From positions 248,001 through 312,000 of the forward strand of contig JACKDP010000003.1 of the NCBI GenBank assembly GCA_020633435.1: a stretch of 64,000 nucleotides of DNA, in the 5' to 3' direction. A program made the translations under genes and the position numbers. Positions 9,531-17,402 of this stretch are shown piece after piece. This stretch comes from Myxococcales bacterium (lineage in GTDB: Bacteria; Myxococcota_A; Bradymonadia; UBA7976; UBA1532). The notes under the pieces are model-generated. The model searched no databases. It saw nothing but the letters and a program-made list of their open reading frames with translations, and had not been told where the DNA came from. Each line of letters begins with the position of its first letter. Position 1 is the first letter of the stretch.

Positions 9531-10250
9531 GTGGAACAGCGCATCGCCGAGCTGGAGCGCAAGCTCCGCACCACCTCCGCCATCACGTGGGTCCTGGCCT
9601 TCCTGCTCGTCGGGGTGGCGGTGCTGACGCAGATCCCCATCCGCACGCCCCAGGTGATCTTCGTCGGCGATCAGAACGGCGCCCACACCCGCATCGGGCC
9701 CGAGGGCCTCTACCTGGTGGCCGCCGATGGCCGGCCCCGGGCGTCGGTGGACCTGGTGGAGGGCTCGCCCCGCGTCGCCCTCTTCGACGCCAAGGGCACC
9801 GAGGGCGGCTCCCTGCGGCTGACCGACGAGGGCGTGTCCCTCAACCTGAAGTCGGCCCCCGGCGCCCAGGTGTTCCTCAACGCCGACAACCAGGCCACCC
9901 TGCTCGTGGACTCGGGCGGCGGGCGCGGCAAGCTGGTGGTCGAGGCGACCGCCGGCCGCACCCAGATGGCCCTCGATGGCGGCAGCCAGGGCACCGCGAC
10001 GGTGAAGATCATGGCGGCCGCGACGGGCGCCTCCATCGTGGCGAACCACCCGAGCGTGCCCGTCACGGCGGCCCTGTTCACCACCGCCGACGCCAGCGGC
10101 CTGGCGCTGGGCCGCGCCGACTCCCCCGGCAAGCTCACCGCCGAGCGGACCGCCGCGGCGCTGTTCAGCGTCGACGCCGACGGCAACCCCGCGATGCAGC
10201 TGCGCAAGGCCGACGGCACCAGCCGGATCATCGCCCCCCAGGCCCAGTAG
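9531..10250 (+). CDS. Single-pass membrane protein with repetitive beta-rich exterior domain
   Basis: Starts at GTG 9531 with AAGGAG about eight bases upstream. 239 residues: a short charged N-terminus with a small amphipathic helix (MEQRIAELERKLRT), one membrane helix at about 18-37, then roughly 200 residues of regular short beta-strand repeats (GPEGLYLVAADGRPRASVD, KGTEGGSLRLTDEGVSLNL), the look of a beta-helix or stacked-sheet domain. No catalytic motif is seen. Proteins with this layout (a helix plus RASLGxxxxGxxxLxLxD-like repeats) occur in many myxobacteria without known function. Its last 23 bp overlap the end of the convergent hydrolase gene. Confidence 0.85.
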   Translation: MEQRIAELERKLRTTSAITWVLAFLLVGVAVLTQIPIRTPQVIFVGDQNGAHTRIGPEGLYLVAADGRPRASVDLVEGSPRVALFDAKGTEGGSLRLTDEGVSLNLKSAPGAQVFLNADNQATLLVDSGGGRGKLVVEATAGRTQMALDGGSQGTATVKIMAAATGASIVANHPSVPVTAALFTTADASGLALGRADSPGKLTAERTAAALFSVDADGNPAMQLRKADGTSRIIAPQAQ

Positions 10251-11040
10251 CCCGCTGGCCCCAGCCCCGCACCACCTCCCACGTCTCGCGGGGGTGGGTG
10301 AGGGGGAAGAGGTGGCCGGCCCCGGCCACGGTGGCCGTCGAGGCCGAGGGCACCCCCGCCGCGATCACGTCGATGACGCGCCGCGCGGTCAGCGTCGTGC
10401 GCTCCCCCCGCAGCAGCAGCGTCGGCATCGTGAGGGCGGCCAGATCGGCCCGGCGCGTGGCGTCGCGGCCGGCGGACGTGACCTCCCGGAAGACCTTGGG
10501 CCCCCGCGCCAGCATGGCGTCGCGCTGCCGCTCGCTCATGCGGCGCCAGGCGCCCGCGCCGTTCCAGTAGTCGATGAACCGCTCCATCCACGCGGGCCCG
10601 CCGCCGTGGACGGGGTCGTAGAAGCGCTCGTCGGCCTCGAAGCCCAGCAGCTCCCGGGTGGCGGGGGCGTCGGGCTCCTCGCGCAGGAAGCCGAAGGCCA
10701 CCGGCTCCATGAGGACGAGCCGCCGCACCGTGTCGGGGTAGGCGAGGGCGTGCAGCAGGGCCAGGTAGCCGCCGTAGGAGTGGCCCACCAGGTCGGCGCG
10801 GCCGCCGGTGGCCCGCATCGCGGCGGCCACGATGGCGAGGTCGGCCGGGAGGCAGGGCTGGTCCGGGTCGAAGGGGGTGCGGCCGTAGCCGGCGAGCTGG
10901 GGCGCGAGGATGCGCCGCTGGGGGAGGAGGTGGCGCAGGGGGAGCCACTGCTCGGCCCCGACGCCGCTGGAGTGGATGGCGACGAGGGGCGCGCCGTGCG
11001 CGGGGCCCCAGGTCAGGCAGTCCACCCCCAGCGTCTGCAT
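10228..11040 (-). CDS. Alpha/beta-hydrolase fold protein
   Basis: 270 residues with the alpha/beta-hydrolase core: oxyanion region near VAIHSSGVGAEQW, nucleophile elbow GHSYGG (Ser about residue 102), and a late conserved His in GAGHLFPLTHP. A cap region with DERFYDPVHGG lies between. The family includes esterases, lyases and haloalkane dehalogenases; the substrate cannot be told. The ATG at 11040 shares one base with the stop of the upstream lipoprotein gene (TGATG), so the two are probably one transcript with coupled translation, although their products have no obvious common role. Confidence 0.9.
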   Translation of the reverse strand: MQTLGVDCLTWGPAHGAPLVAIHSSGVGAEQWLPLRHLLPQRRILAPQLAGYGRTPFDPDQPCLPADLAIVAAAMRATGGRADLVGHSYGGYLALLHALAYPDTVRRLVLMEPVAFGFLREEPDAPATRELLGFEADERFYDPVHGGGPAWMERFIDYWNGAGAWRRMSERQRDAMLARGPKVFREVTSAGRDATRRADLAALTMPTLLLRGERTTLTARRVIDVIAAGVPSASTATVAGAGHLFPLTHPRETWEVVRGWGQRATGPGGR

Positions 11041-13163
11041 CAGCGCGGCGGGAGGCAGACGGCGATCTGGCCGCCCTGGAACGGGGTGCAGACGGTGCCC
11101 TCGATGGCGGCGCAGCCGGCGTCGTCGCGGCAGGTCACGGTGCAGATGTTGAAGCCCTGCGCCCCGCCCTCGAACGCCCAGCAGACCTCGGCGTCCGGGC
11201 CGCAGTCGTCCTGGCTGTCGCACAGGCCGCCCAGCTCGATGGCCCCGGCGCCCGGCAGATCGCGGCAGGCCCCGGTGGCCTCGTCGCACCACGCCCGCAG
11301 GGGATCGGTGCGGCCGCACTCGCCGCCCTCGACGGTGCAGCGATCCTGGTTGTCCACCAGCTCCGCGACGATGCGGTACGAGGTGTCGGCCAGGGCGTCG
11401 CTGGAGAACTGGTCCACCTGCACCAGGTACTCGCCCGGCTCGGCGAAGCGCAGCTCCACGTACTCCTCGGTCTGGTCGGCGCTGCTCGCCTCGCCGTAGG
11501 CCCGGCCGCCGGGGCCGAAGAGGTAGACGTCGATGTCGACGCCCGCGCGGAACTCCACCCCCACCGAGAGGGTGAAGGCCGCCGCCTCCTCGGGCACGGT
11601 GACGCGGTACCAGTCGGTGTCAGCGTCGCAGATCATCAAGCCTTCCAAGGGGTTGCCATCGGCGACCAGGGGCGTCGCGTCCGCCTGGACGTCGTTGGGA
11701 TCGTAGGCCGGGTCGGCGCCGCAGTCCACTTGGGCGGGCAGGCCGCAGAACCGGCCGAACTGCGGGACGATCTGGCAGGCCTCGCCGGCGGCGCAGTCGC
11801 GGTCGCTCTCGCACTCGCCGCGCAGCTCGCAGACGCCCGCCTGGCAGGTGCGGAAGGCCGAGCAGTCCGAGTCGTCGGCGCAGGCCGGGAAGCAGACGGC
11901 GGTGCGGCGCGACACGGGCACGCAGTACGCCCCGTCGCCCAGCCCGGCGCAGGCCGCGTCGCCGTCGCAGCGCAGCGTGCAGAAGTTGTCGTGGCCGCCC
12001 GGGCCGCCGGTGTAGCACAGCTCCGAGCCGGCGCCGCAGTCGGCGTCCTGGCCGCAGCGGCCCCCCGGCGCCACGCCGCCGCCCTCGACGCCCCGGCAGA
12101 TGCCGGCGTCGCAGATGGGGTACAGGTCGTTGGCGCAGTCGCGATCCGCCTCGCAGCCGCCGGAGCGGCCGGCGACCTCGAGGTGGTAGGCCGCCTCGTG
12201 GTCGCGCCCCTCGCCGATGTAGAGGACGAGGCCGATGAGGTAGCGCCCGGCGGGCAGGCTGGAGAGCCGCAGGCGCTCGGGGTTCGCCTCGGCGCCGCCG
12301 CGGGCGCTGGCCACCTCGGCCCCGGTGGCCGCCTCGAGCACGAAGACGTCGATGTCCTCGCCCTCGTCGAAGCCGACGAGGAGCTCCAGGGTGCTGCCGG
12401 CCTCGACCTCCAGCGCGTACCAGTCGCGATCGGCGCCGCAGATCACGCCGTCGACGATGCCGTCGGCGGGCAGGTCGGCCGCCTGGTCGTCGCGGTCGTT
12501 CTCCTCGAAGGCGTCGGCCCCGCAGACGGAGCCGCGGACGGGCTCGCACTGGCCCTCGAACCGGTTGCAGAGCTGGTCGGCGGGGCACTGGGCGTCCAGC
12601 CGGCAGCCGCTGGTGATGGCGAGGGCGTAGAAGGCGGCCTCGTCGCGGTAGCCGATGACGCGGATCAGGTAGTCGCCGGCCGCCGGCGCCACGAAGTCGA
12701 TCTGCTCCTGGCCGCCGTCGTTGACGCTCTCGGCCAGCGGCGCCCCGTCGGCGTCCAGGATGGCCAGGTCCAGGTCCACGTCGGCGGGATCGGCGACGAT
12801 CCGCACGGTGAGGCCCTGCCCCGCGCCCAGCGCGATGCGGTACCAGTCCGACGTCTCGGGGCAGAGGAAGAGATCGTCACGGGCGAAGCCGGCCTCGACC
12901 GCCGCGGCGTCCTCGGGGCGCTGGTTCGGGGCCAGATCGTCCTCGTTGCCGCAGCCCGGCGGGGGCGGCTCGGCGTCGGGCCGCGGCGTGGCCGCGTCGA
13001 CGACCGGGGGGGCGGCGTCGGGGGTCGGGGGGGCGGCGTCGGGCGTAATCTGCGCGTCCGCGACGGCGGCGTCATCGCCCTCCGGGGCGGGATCGCCGCT
13101 GTCCTCGATGCAGCCGAACAGGAGAAGGGTCGCGAGCGCGACCGACCAGATCCTCGAAAACAT
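11040..13163 (-). CDS. Large modular lipoprotein: three PPC-like domains alternating with Cys-rich segments
   Basis: A 707-residue lipoprotein (MFSRIWSVALATLLLFGC) with an Asp/Ala/Pro linker (repeats of PDAAPP). Three related beta-sandwich modules follow, each with a DWYR/DWYA signature and a DIDVYLFG/DVDLDLAI motif, resembling pre-peptidase C-terminal (PPC) domains: around residues 95-190, 240-340 and 500-600. Between them are Cys-rich stretches of the CRLDAQCPADQLC, DCGAGSELC and DCSAFRTCQAGVC type. GGGGAG lies about nine bases before the ATG. PPC modules usually accompany secreted peptidases, but no protease domain is present, so a structural or adhesive envelope role is inferred. It is first in a two-gene unit with the hydrolase. 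Confidence 0.87.
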   Translation of the reverse strand: MFSRIWSVALATLLLFGCIEDSGDPAPEGDDAAVADAQITPDAAPPTPDAAPPVVDAATPRPDAEPPPPGCGNEDDLAPNQRPEDAAAVEAGFARDDLFLCPETSDWYRIALGAGQGLTVRIVADPADVDLDLAILDADGAPLAESVNDGGQEQIDFVAPAAGDYLIRVIGYRDEAAFYALAITSGCRLDAQCPADQLCNRFEGQCEPVRGSVCGADAFEENDRDDQAADLPADGIVDGVICGADRDWYALEVEAGSTLELLVGFDEGEDIDVFVLEAATGAEVASARGGAEANPERLRLSSLPAGRYLIGLVLYIGEGRDHEAAYHLEVAGRSGGCEADRDCANDLYPICDAGICRGVEGGGVAPGGRCGQDADCGAGSELCYTGGPGGHDNFCTLRCDGDAACAGLGDGAYCVPVSRRTAVCFPACADDSDCSAFRTCQAGVCELRGECESDRDCAAGEACQIVPQFGRFCGLPAQVDCGADPAYDPNDVQADATPLVADGNPLEGLMICDADTDWYRVTVPEEAAAFTLSVGVEFRAGVDIDVYLFGPGGRAYGEASSADQTEEYVELRFAEPGEYLVQVDQFSSDALADTSYRIVAELVDNQDRCTVEGGECGRTDPLRAWCDEATGACRDLPGAGAIELGGLCDSQDDCGPDAEVCWAFEGGAQGFNICTVTCRDDAGCAAIEGTVCTPFQGGQIAVCLPPR

Positions 13164-13242
13164 TGAAATTTCTCCCCAAGCGGGCGAAGGACCGTCTGGG
13201 GCCGGCTGGCCTCCAGCGCACGGTGCCGCGGCGGAGAGCAAG

Positions 13243-13803
13243 ATGTGTTCCGACAGGATCCTGACGGTGCCTCGCGCGGTCGCGCTGCTGCCCCTGGCCG
13301 CGTGGGCCTTCGTCTTCCATGAGAAGGTCCAGCGCGACGAGGCCTGGGCCATCCTCTGGGGCTGCCATGTCGCCACGCTGCTGCTGGCGCTGGGCCTGGC
13401 GACGCGGCGCCGCCAGCTCGTCGCCATCGCGACGCTCTACCACGTCGCCGCCGGCCTGCCGGGCTGGCTGACCGACTGGATCATCGGTGGCCACACCACC
13501 GTCAGCTCCCTCATCAGCCATGTGATGACGCCGGCGCTGGGCCTGTGGGTGCTCGGGGGCCTGCGGCTGCCGCGGGGCACGCTGGCCGGGGCCATCGGCT
13601 TCCACGCGGCCCTCTTGCCGCTCTCGGCCTGGCTCACCCCGGCGGCGCTGAACGTGAACCAGGCGTTCCGGGTCTGGGGGCCGGCCCGGCCGTACCTGCC
13701 CGGCCACCCGGCCGTCGCCTGGGGGGCGAGCGTCGTGGTGACCGGGCTGGCGCTGGCCGTGGGCTGGTGGCTCGGGCGTCGCCTGAGCCGGGCGGGGGGC
13801 TAG
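13243..13803 (+). CDS. Multi-pass membrane protein of unknown function
   Basis: A 186-residue protein with about five hydrophobic helices (VALLPLAAWAFVF, HVATLLLALGLA, LVAIATLYHVAAGLPG, VMTPALGLWVLGG, ASVVVTGLALAVGWWLG) and no soluble domain. The conserved-looking charged residues are in the first loop (HEKVQRDEAWA). ATG 13243 has GGAGAG seven bases upstream; a GTG at 13267 would shorten the N-terminus by eight residues without losing a helix. I do not recognise the family. The final CTAG at 13800-13803 also supplies the stop of the convergent hsp20 gene. Confidence 0.75.
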   Translation: MCSDRILTVPRAVALLPLAAWAFVFHEKVQRDEAWAILWGCHVATLLLALGLATRRRQLVAIATLYHVAAGLPGWLTDWIIGGHTTVSSLISHVMTPALGLWVLGGLRLPRGTLAGAIGFHAALLPLSAWLTPAALNVNQAFRVWGPARPYLPGHPAVAWGASVVVTGLALAVGWWLGRRLSRAGG

Positions 13804-14126
13804 CTGATGGGGATGCGGCGGGGCTTGTGGGCCTCGGCCTTGGGCAGCGTCACGGTGAGGACGCCATGCTCCAGGCGCGCGGCCACGCGCTCGCCGTCGA
13901 TCTCGTCGGGCACCTGGAAGCGGCGCCGGTACTCGAAGGTCGGGGTCTCGGCGTTCTCACCGTCGAGGCCGAGGCGGCGGAGGCCGGCCACGGTCAAGAG
14001 CCCCTTGTCCAGCTCGACGGTCAGGTCCTCGACGCGGACGCCCGGCAGGTCCGCCACCAGGACGAAGCCATCATCGTTGCCGAAGACATCCACGGGCATC
14101 TGCTCGACTCGGTTGCGCGGGTTCAT
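13800..14126 (-). CDS. Small heat-shock protein (Hsp20/alpha-crystallin), short form
   Basis: 108 residues, nearly all alpha-crystallin domain. Typical marks are LVADLPGVRVEDLTVEL, FEYRRRFQVPDEID and the late HGVLTVTLPKAE (GxLxVxLPK). The C-terminal RRIPIS has the I-x-I anchoring motif used for oligomer assembly. The family holds unfolded proteins in an ATP-independent way. AGGAGA precedes the ATG. It lies 29 bp downstream of a second hsp20 gene, so the two are probably one heat-inducible transcript that can give mixed oligomers. Confidence 0.93.
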   Translation of the reverse strand: MNPRNRVEQMPVDVFGNDDGFVLVADLPGVRVEDLTVELDKGLLTVAGLRRLGLDGENAETPTFEYRRRFQVPDEIDGERVAARLEHGVLTVTLPKAEAHKPRRIPIS

Positions 14127-14155
14127 CGGTGTGTCTCCTGGGTGATGGGTGAAGG

Positions 14156-14596
14156 CTAGCGAGCCACGTTGACGGTGATGGCGCGCGGCTGGACGACCGG
14201 CCGCTTGCCGAGGCGGATGGTGAGCACGCCGGCGTCGAAGGTGGCCTTCACGGCGTCGGCGTCCACGGCCCCCGGCAGCTTGAGCGCGCGGGTGAACTCG
14301 AAGGGCCGGCGCTCCTGCATGTGCACGCGGTGGCCCTCGGGCTGCTCGACGGCGCGGCGGGCCGAGAGGGTCAGCACGTCGCCGTCGAGCTGCAGATCCA
14401 CGTCCTCGGCGCGCACGCCGGGCAGGTCCGCGCGGAGCCAGAAGTCACCCTCGGTCTCCTCCACGGTGACGCGGCCCTGGTGGTCCGCGCGGGGCAGGTC
14501 GGCGAGGCCGCCCTGGGCGAGCATGCGGTCGAGCTGGTGGTGGACGGCGTTCATCCAGCCAAAGGCGCGGTCGATCTCGTCGAAGCGGAACAGCAT
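14156..14596 (-). CDS. Small heat-shock protein (Hsp20/alpha-crystallin)
   Basis: 146 residues: an N-terminal arm of about 45 residues (MLFRFDEIDRAFGWMNAVHH), an alpha-crystallin domain (FWLRADLPGVRAEDVDLQL, FEFTRALKLPGAVD, AGVLTIRLGKRP) and a tail (RAITVNVAR) with an I-x-V anchoring motif. This is first in the two-gene hsp20 unit, with a strong GAGGAGG before the ATG. The two proteins share only the domain core, so this is an old duplication, not a recent copy. Confidence 0.94.
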   Translation of the reverse strand: MLFRFDEIDRAFGWMNAVHHQLDRMLAQGGLADLPRADHQGRVTVEETEGDFWLRADLPGVRAEDVDLQLDGDVLTLSARRAVEQPEGHRVHMQERRPFEFTRALKLPGAVDADAVKATFDAGVLTIRLGKRPVVQPRAITVNVAR

Positions 14597-14740
14597 GGTC
14601 TCCTCCTCGTGGCGGGCGGATCTCTCCCGTGTGCCAGGGCCGCCCGGACAATGACTCAGGTAGATGCAAGCAGCCGATCCAAAAGACTTTTTCCGGGACC
14701 GGCCGACGGGCTCAACGGATAGGCACGCCCCGGAGGGGTG
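14597..14740 (-). promoter_or_regulatory. Upstream region of the hsp20 pair
   Basis: A 144-bp gap that must hold the promoter of the two hsp20 genes. On the minus strand it is relatively AT-rich around 14650-14700 (AAAAAGTCTTTTGG, then TTGCAT), but no convincing sigma-32 or sigma-70 pair can be picked. A short imperfect hairpin (ACGCCCC, three-base loop, GGGGTGT) lies at 14722-14740 next to the end of the oxidase gene, without a T-run. Confidence 0.4.
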
Positions 14741-16261
14741 TCAACCGGGCCATGAAAAAAGGTTGCCCCGCCCGAGGACGCCGGCGGGATCGAGGGCGGC
14801 CTTGATGGCGCGCATCTGGGCCAGGCGCGCGGGGGGCAGCACCTCGGCCAGCACGTCGCGCTTGCTCTTGCCGACGCCGTGCTCGCCGCTGATGGCCCCG
14901 CCCAGGGCCGCGCAGTGCAGGGACATGGCGTGGTAGAGCGCCTTGCCGGCGGCGGCCTCCGCGGCGTCGCGGGGCAGCAGGTTCAGGTGCACGTGGTTGT
15001 CGCCGATGTGCCCGAAGGCGGCGGCGTCCAGGCGTGAGGCGGGCGGGTGGCCATGGGCCGCCGTGAAGGCCGCCACCCCGTCGGCCCCGAGGGCCTGGTG
15101 CACGTCGGCCACGGCGGCGTCGTAGTAGGCCACCATCTGGTGCAGCGTGCCCGGCGGCCAGGCCAGATCGGTGCCCAGCTTGCGCAGCCCGCGGCCGCGG
15201 GCGAGGGCGTTGATGGACTCGGGCACCGCGTGGCGAAACTCGCGGAACGCCTCGAGATCCCGCTTGTTGCGGGCGATGCGCAGCGCGCGGTCGTCGTCGG
15301 GGGCGCCAGCGGCCAGCAGGGCCTCGTACCAGGCCATCGCCACGGCGTCCTCGTCCCCCTTGTCGTGGCGCTGCTCCACGAAGAGCGCGGCCGCGGCGGA
15401 GGCGGGCACGCCCAGGCGCGGGTGGCGGGCGGCGGCCAGCTCCAGGCTGGCGCGGTCGAACCACTCCACGCTCATGGGGGCGAGGCCGGCGGGCGGGGCC
15501 GTCTGGAGCTGCTGCACGAAGTCGAGGGCGGGGCCGACGGCGTCCCAGAAGACGAGGGCCGCGAAGATCTCGCGGCGGGGCAGCAGGCGCAGCGTCACGT
15601 CGTGCAGGTAGCCCAGGGTGCCCTCGGAGCCCACGAACAGGTCGATGACGTCCGGGCGCTCCCGCTGGGTGGCGTAGCCGAGGGAGTCCTTGAGGCCGGC
15701 CGGGTGGGCCGGCGGGCAGGGGATGACCAGCGGGCCGGCGGCCGTCTGCAGGTGGAAGGCCCCGTCGATGGGCGGGTGCTCGCCGCGGCGCAGGCGCAGG
15801 ATCTCGCCGGACGCGAGGCAGACGGTCAGCCCCTCCACCCAGGCCCCGGTGGGGCCGTAGCGGAAGGAGCGCGCGCCGCTGGCGTTGCAGGCCACGGCGC
15901 CGCCGATGGAGCACGTCTTGCGGCTGGTGGGATCGGGGCCGAAGAAGCGCCCCGCGGCGTCGGCGGCGGCCTCGACGTCCGAGACGAGCACGCGGGCGGG
16001 GGCGGTGGCCTCTGCGCCGTCGACGACGACCAGATCGGGGCTCGAGTCCTCGGGCAGCACCACCAGCCAGCCGCCGTCGGGCAGGGCCGAGCCGGTGAGG
16101 CTGGTGCGGCGGGCGCTGAAGGTGACGGGCACGCCTACGGCGCTCGCCTGGCGAAGAAGTGCAGCGATTTCAGCCAGATCGCCCGTGCGAACCAGCCGCT
16201 CGGCCGACCCGCGGTTGCCCGCCTCGTCGACGAGGTAGGGGGCGAGGGCGTCGTCGCTCAC
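14741..16261 (-). CDS. FAD-linked oxidase (GlcD / D-lactate dehydrogenase family)
   Basis: 506 residues. The N-terminal half is a PCMH-type FAD-binding domain (SARRTSLTGSALPDGG; CSIGGAVACNASGARSFRYG), and the C-terminal half is the FAD-oxidase C domain with the conserved FGHIGDNHVHLN and SGEHGVGKSK motifs that bind the hydroxy-acid substrate. The family covers D-lactate, glycolate and 2-hydroxyglutarate dehydrogenases; the true substrate is open. The start is GTG 16261, overlapping the aldolase stop as GTGA, so the two are co-translated. No Fe-S (GlcF-like) partner gene is beside it, which fits the single-subunit type. Confidence 0.9.
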   Translation of the reverse strand: MSDDALAPYLVDEAGNRGSAERLVRTGDLAEIAALLRQASAVGVPVTFSARRTSLTGSALPDGGWLVVLPEDSSPDLVVVDGAEATAPARVLVSDVEAAADAAGRFFGPDPTSRKTCSIGGAVACNASGARSFRYGPTGAWVEGLTVCLASGEILRLRRGEHPPIDGAFHLQTAAGPLVIPCPPAHPAGLKDSLGYATQRERPDVIDLFVGSEGTLGYLHDVTLRLLPRREIFAALVFWDAVGPALDFVQQLQTAPPAGLAPMSVEWFDRASLELAAARHPRLGVPASAAAALFVEQRHDKGDEDAVAMAWYEALLAAGAPDDDRALRIARNKRDLEAFREFRHAVPESINALARGRGLRKLGTDLAWPPGTLHQMVAYYDAAVADVHQALGADGVAAFTAAHGHPPASRLDAAAFGHIGDNHVHLNLLPRDAAEAAAGKALYHAMSLHCAALGGAISGEHGVGKSKRDVLAEVLPPARLAQMRAIKAALDPAGVLGRGNLFSWPG

Positions 16262-17310
16262 GCCACGGTCACCCCGGCGTCGAGGTAGACGTCCTGCACG
16301 GCGTGCAGGATCTCGACGCCCTCGGCCACGGGCTTCTGGAAGGCCTTGCGCCCCAGGATGAGGCCCGAGCCCCCCGCGCGCTTGTTGATGACGGCGGTGC
16401 GCACGGCGTCGCGCAGATCGTCGCTGCCGCTCTCGCCCCCGGAGTTGATGAGCCCGGCGCGCCCCATGTAGCAGCTCGCCACCTGGTAGCGGCACAGATC
16501 GATGGGGTGGGGGCTGGTCAGCTCGCTGTACACCTTCGGGTGCGTCTTGCCGTGGCCCACGGCCGGGTAGCCGCCGTTGTTGGTCGCCATCTTCTGCTTG
16601 ATGATGTCGGCCTTGATGGTCACGCCCAGGTGGTTGGCCTGGCCCGTCAGGTCGGCGGCGCCGTGGTAGTCCACGCCGTCCTTCTTGAAGGCGTTGTTGC
16701 GCAGGTAGCACCACAGGATGGTGAACATGCCGAGCTCGTGGGCGCGCTCGAAGGCCTCCGAGATCTCGACGAGCTGGCGGCGGGAGTCGGGGCTGCCGAA
16801 GTAGATCGTCGCCCCCACGCCCACGGCCCCCAGGTTGAACGCCTGGTCGGGGCTGGCGAAGAGCACCTGGTCGTAGGTGTTGGGGTAGCTCAGGATCTCG
16901 TTGTGGTTGAGCTTCACCACGTAGGGGATGCGGTGGGCGTACTTGCGGGCCGTCGCCGCCAGGACGCCCAGGGTGCTCGCCACGCCGTTGCAGCCCGACT
17001 CCACGGCCAGCTCGACGATGGCGGCCGGGTCGAAGTAGCGGGGGTTGGGGGCGAAGGACGCGCCGGCGCTGTGCTCGATGCCCTGATCCACCGGCAGGAT
17101 GGACACATAGCCGGTGCCCGACAGGCGCCCGTGGTCGAAGAGCGACCGCAGGTTGCGCAGGACGGTGACGGGGCGGTCCGTGTCCACCATGACCCGCTCG
17201 ATGAAGTCGGGGCCAGGCAGGTGCAGGGCGTCGGCGGGGATGGTGGTGCTCCGGTGGCCGAGGAGATCCTCGGCCTCGTCCCCGAGCAGGGCGGCGATGT
17301 CGCGGGCCAT
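16258..17310 (-). CDS. fbaB: Class I fructose-bisphosphate aldolase (DhnA/FbaB type)
   Basis: 350 residues matching the archaeal-type class I aldolase family: VSILPVDQGIEH near residue 70, VVKLNHNE, GATIYFGS, and the segment VTIKADIIKQKMATN with the Schiff-base Lys region, ending in GLILGRKAFQKP. The enzyme splits fructose 1,6-bisphosphate into dihydroxyacetone phosphate and glyceraldehyde 3-phosphate, usually in gluconeogenesis in this branch. ATG 17310 has GGAG eight bases upstream; a 21-residue extension is poorly coding. It is first in a two-gene unit with the FAD oxidase. A perfect palindrome at 17362-17376 lies in its divergent upstream gap. Confidence 0.93.
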   Translation of the reverse strand: MARDIAALLGDEAEDLLGHRSTTIPADALHLPGPDFIERVMVDTDRPVTVLRNLRSLFDHGRLSGTGYVSILPVDQGIEHSAGASFAPNPRYFDPAAIVELAVESGCNGVASTLGVLAATARKYAHRIPYVVKLNHNEILSYPNTYDQVLFASPDQAFNLGAVGVGATIYFGSPDSRRQLVEISEAFERAHELGMFTILWCYLRNNAFKKDGVDYHGAADLTGQANHLGVTIKADIIKQKMATNNGGYPAVGHGKTHPKVYSELTSPHPIDLCRYQVASCYMGRAGLINSGGESGSDDLRDAVRTAVINKRAGGSGLILGRKAFQKPVAEGVEILHAVQDVYLDAGVTVA

Positions 17311-17361
17311 GGTGCAGCTCCAGCAGGTCCGGGTCGGCCGAACATCTAGCACAACGCGGCG

Positions 17362-17376
17362 GCGGTGGACCACCGC
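17362..17376. promoter_or_regulatory. Perfect 15-bp palindrome in a divergent gap
   Basis: GCGGTGG-A-CCACCGC: seven-base arms around one central base. It sits between fbaB (minus) and the secreted-protein gene (plus), 26 bp before the latter's ATG. The single-base centre fits a dimeric repressor site better than an RNA hairpin. No regulator gene is adjacent. Confidence 0.35.
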
Positions 17377-17402
17377 GGAGGCGACGTGCCACGCTCCCCC
17401 CG

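Noticed and set aside
7012..9627. Long plus-strand frame opposite the DUF4838 gene
   Set aside because: Low-complexity composition and no start context; the minus strand carries recognisable motifs.
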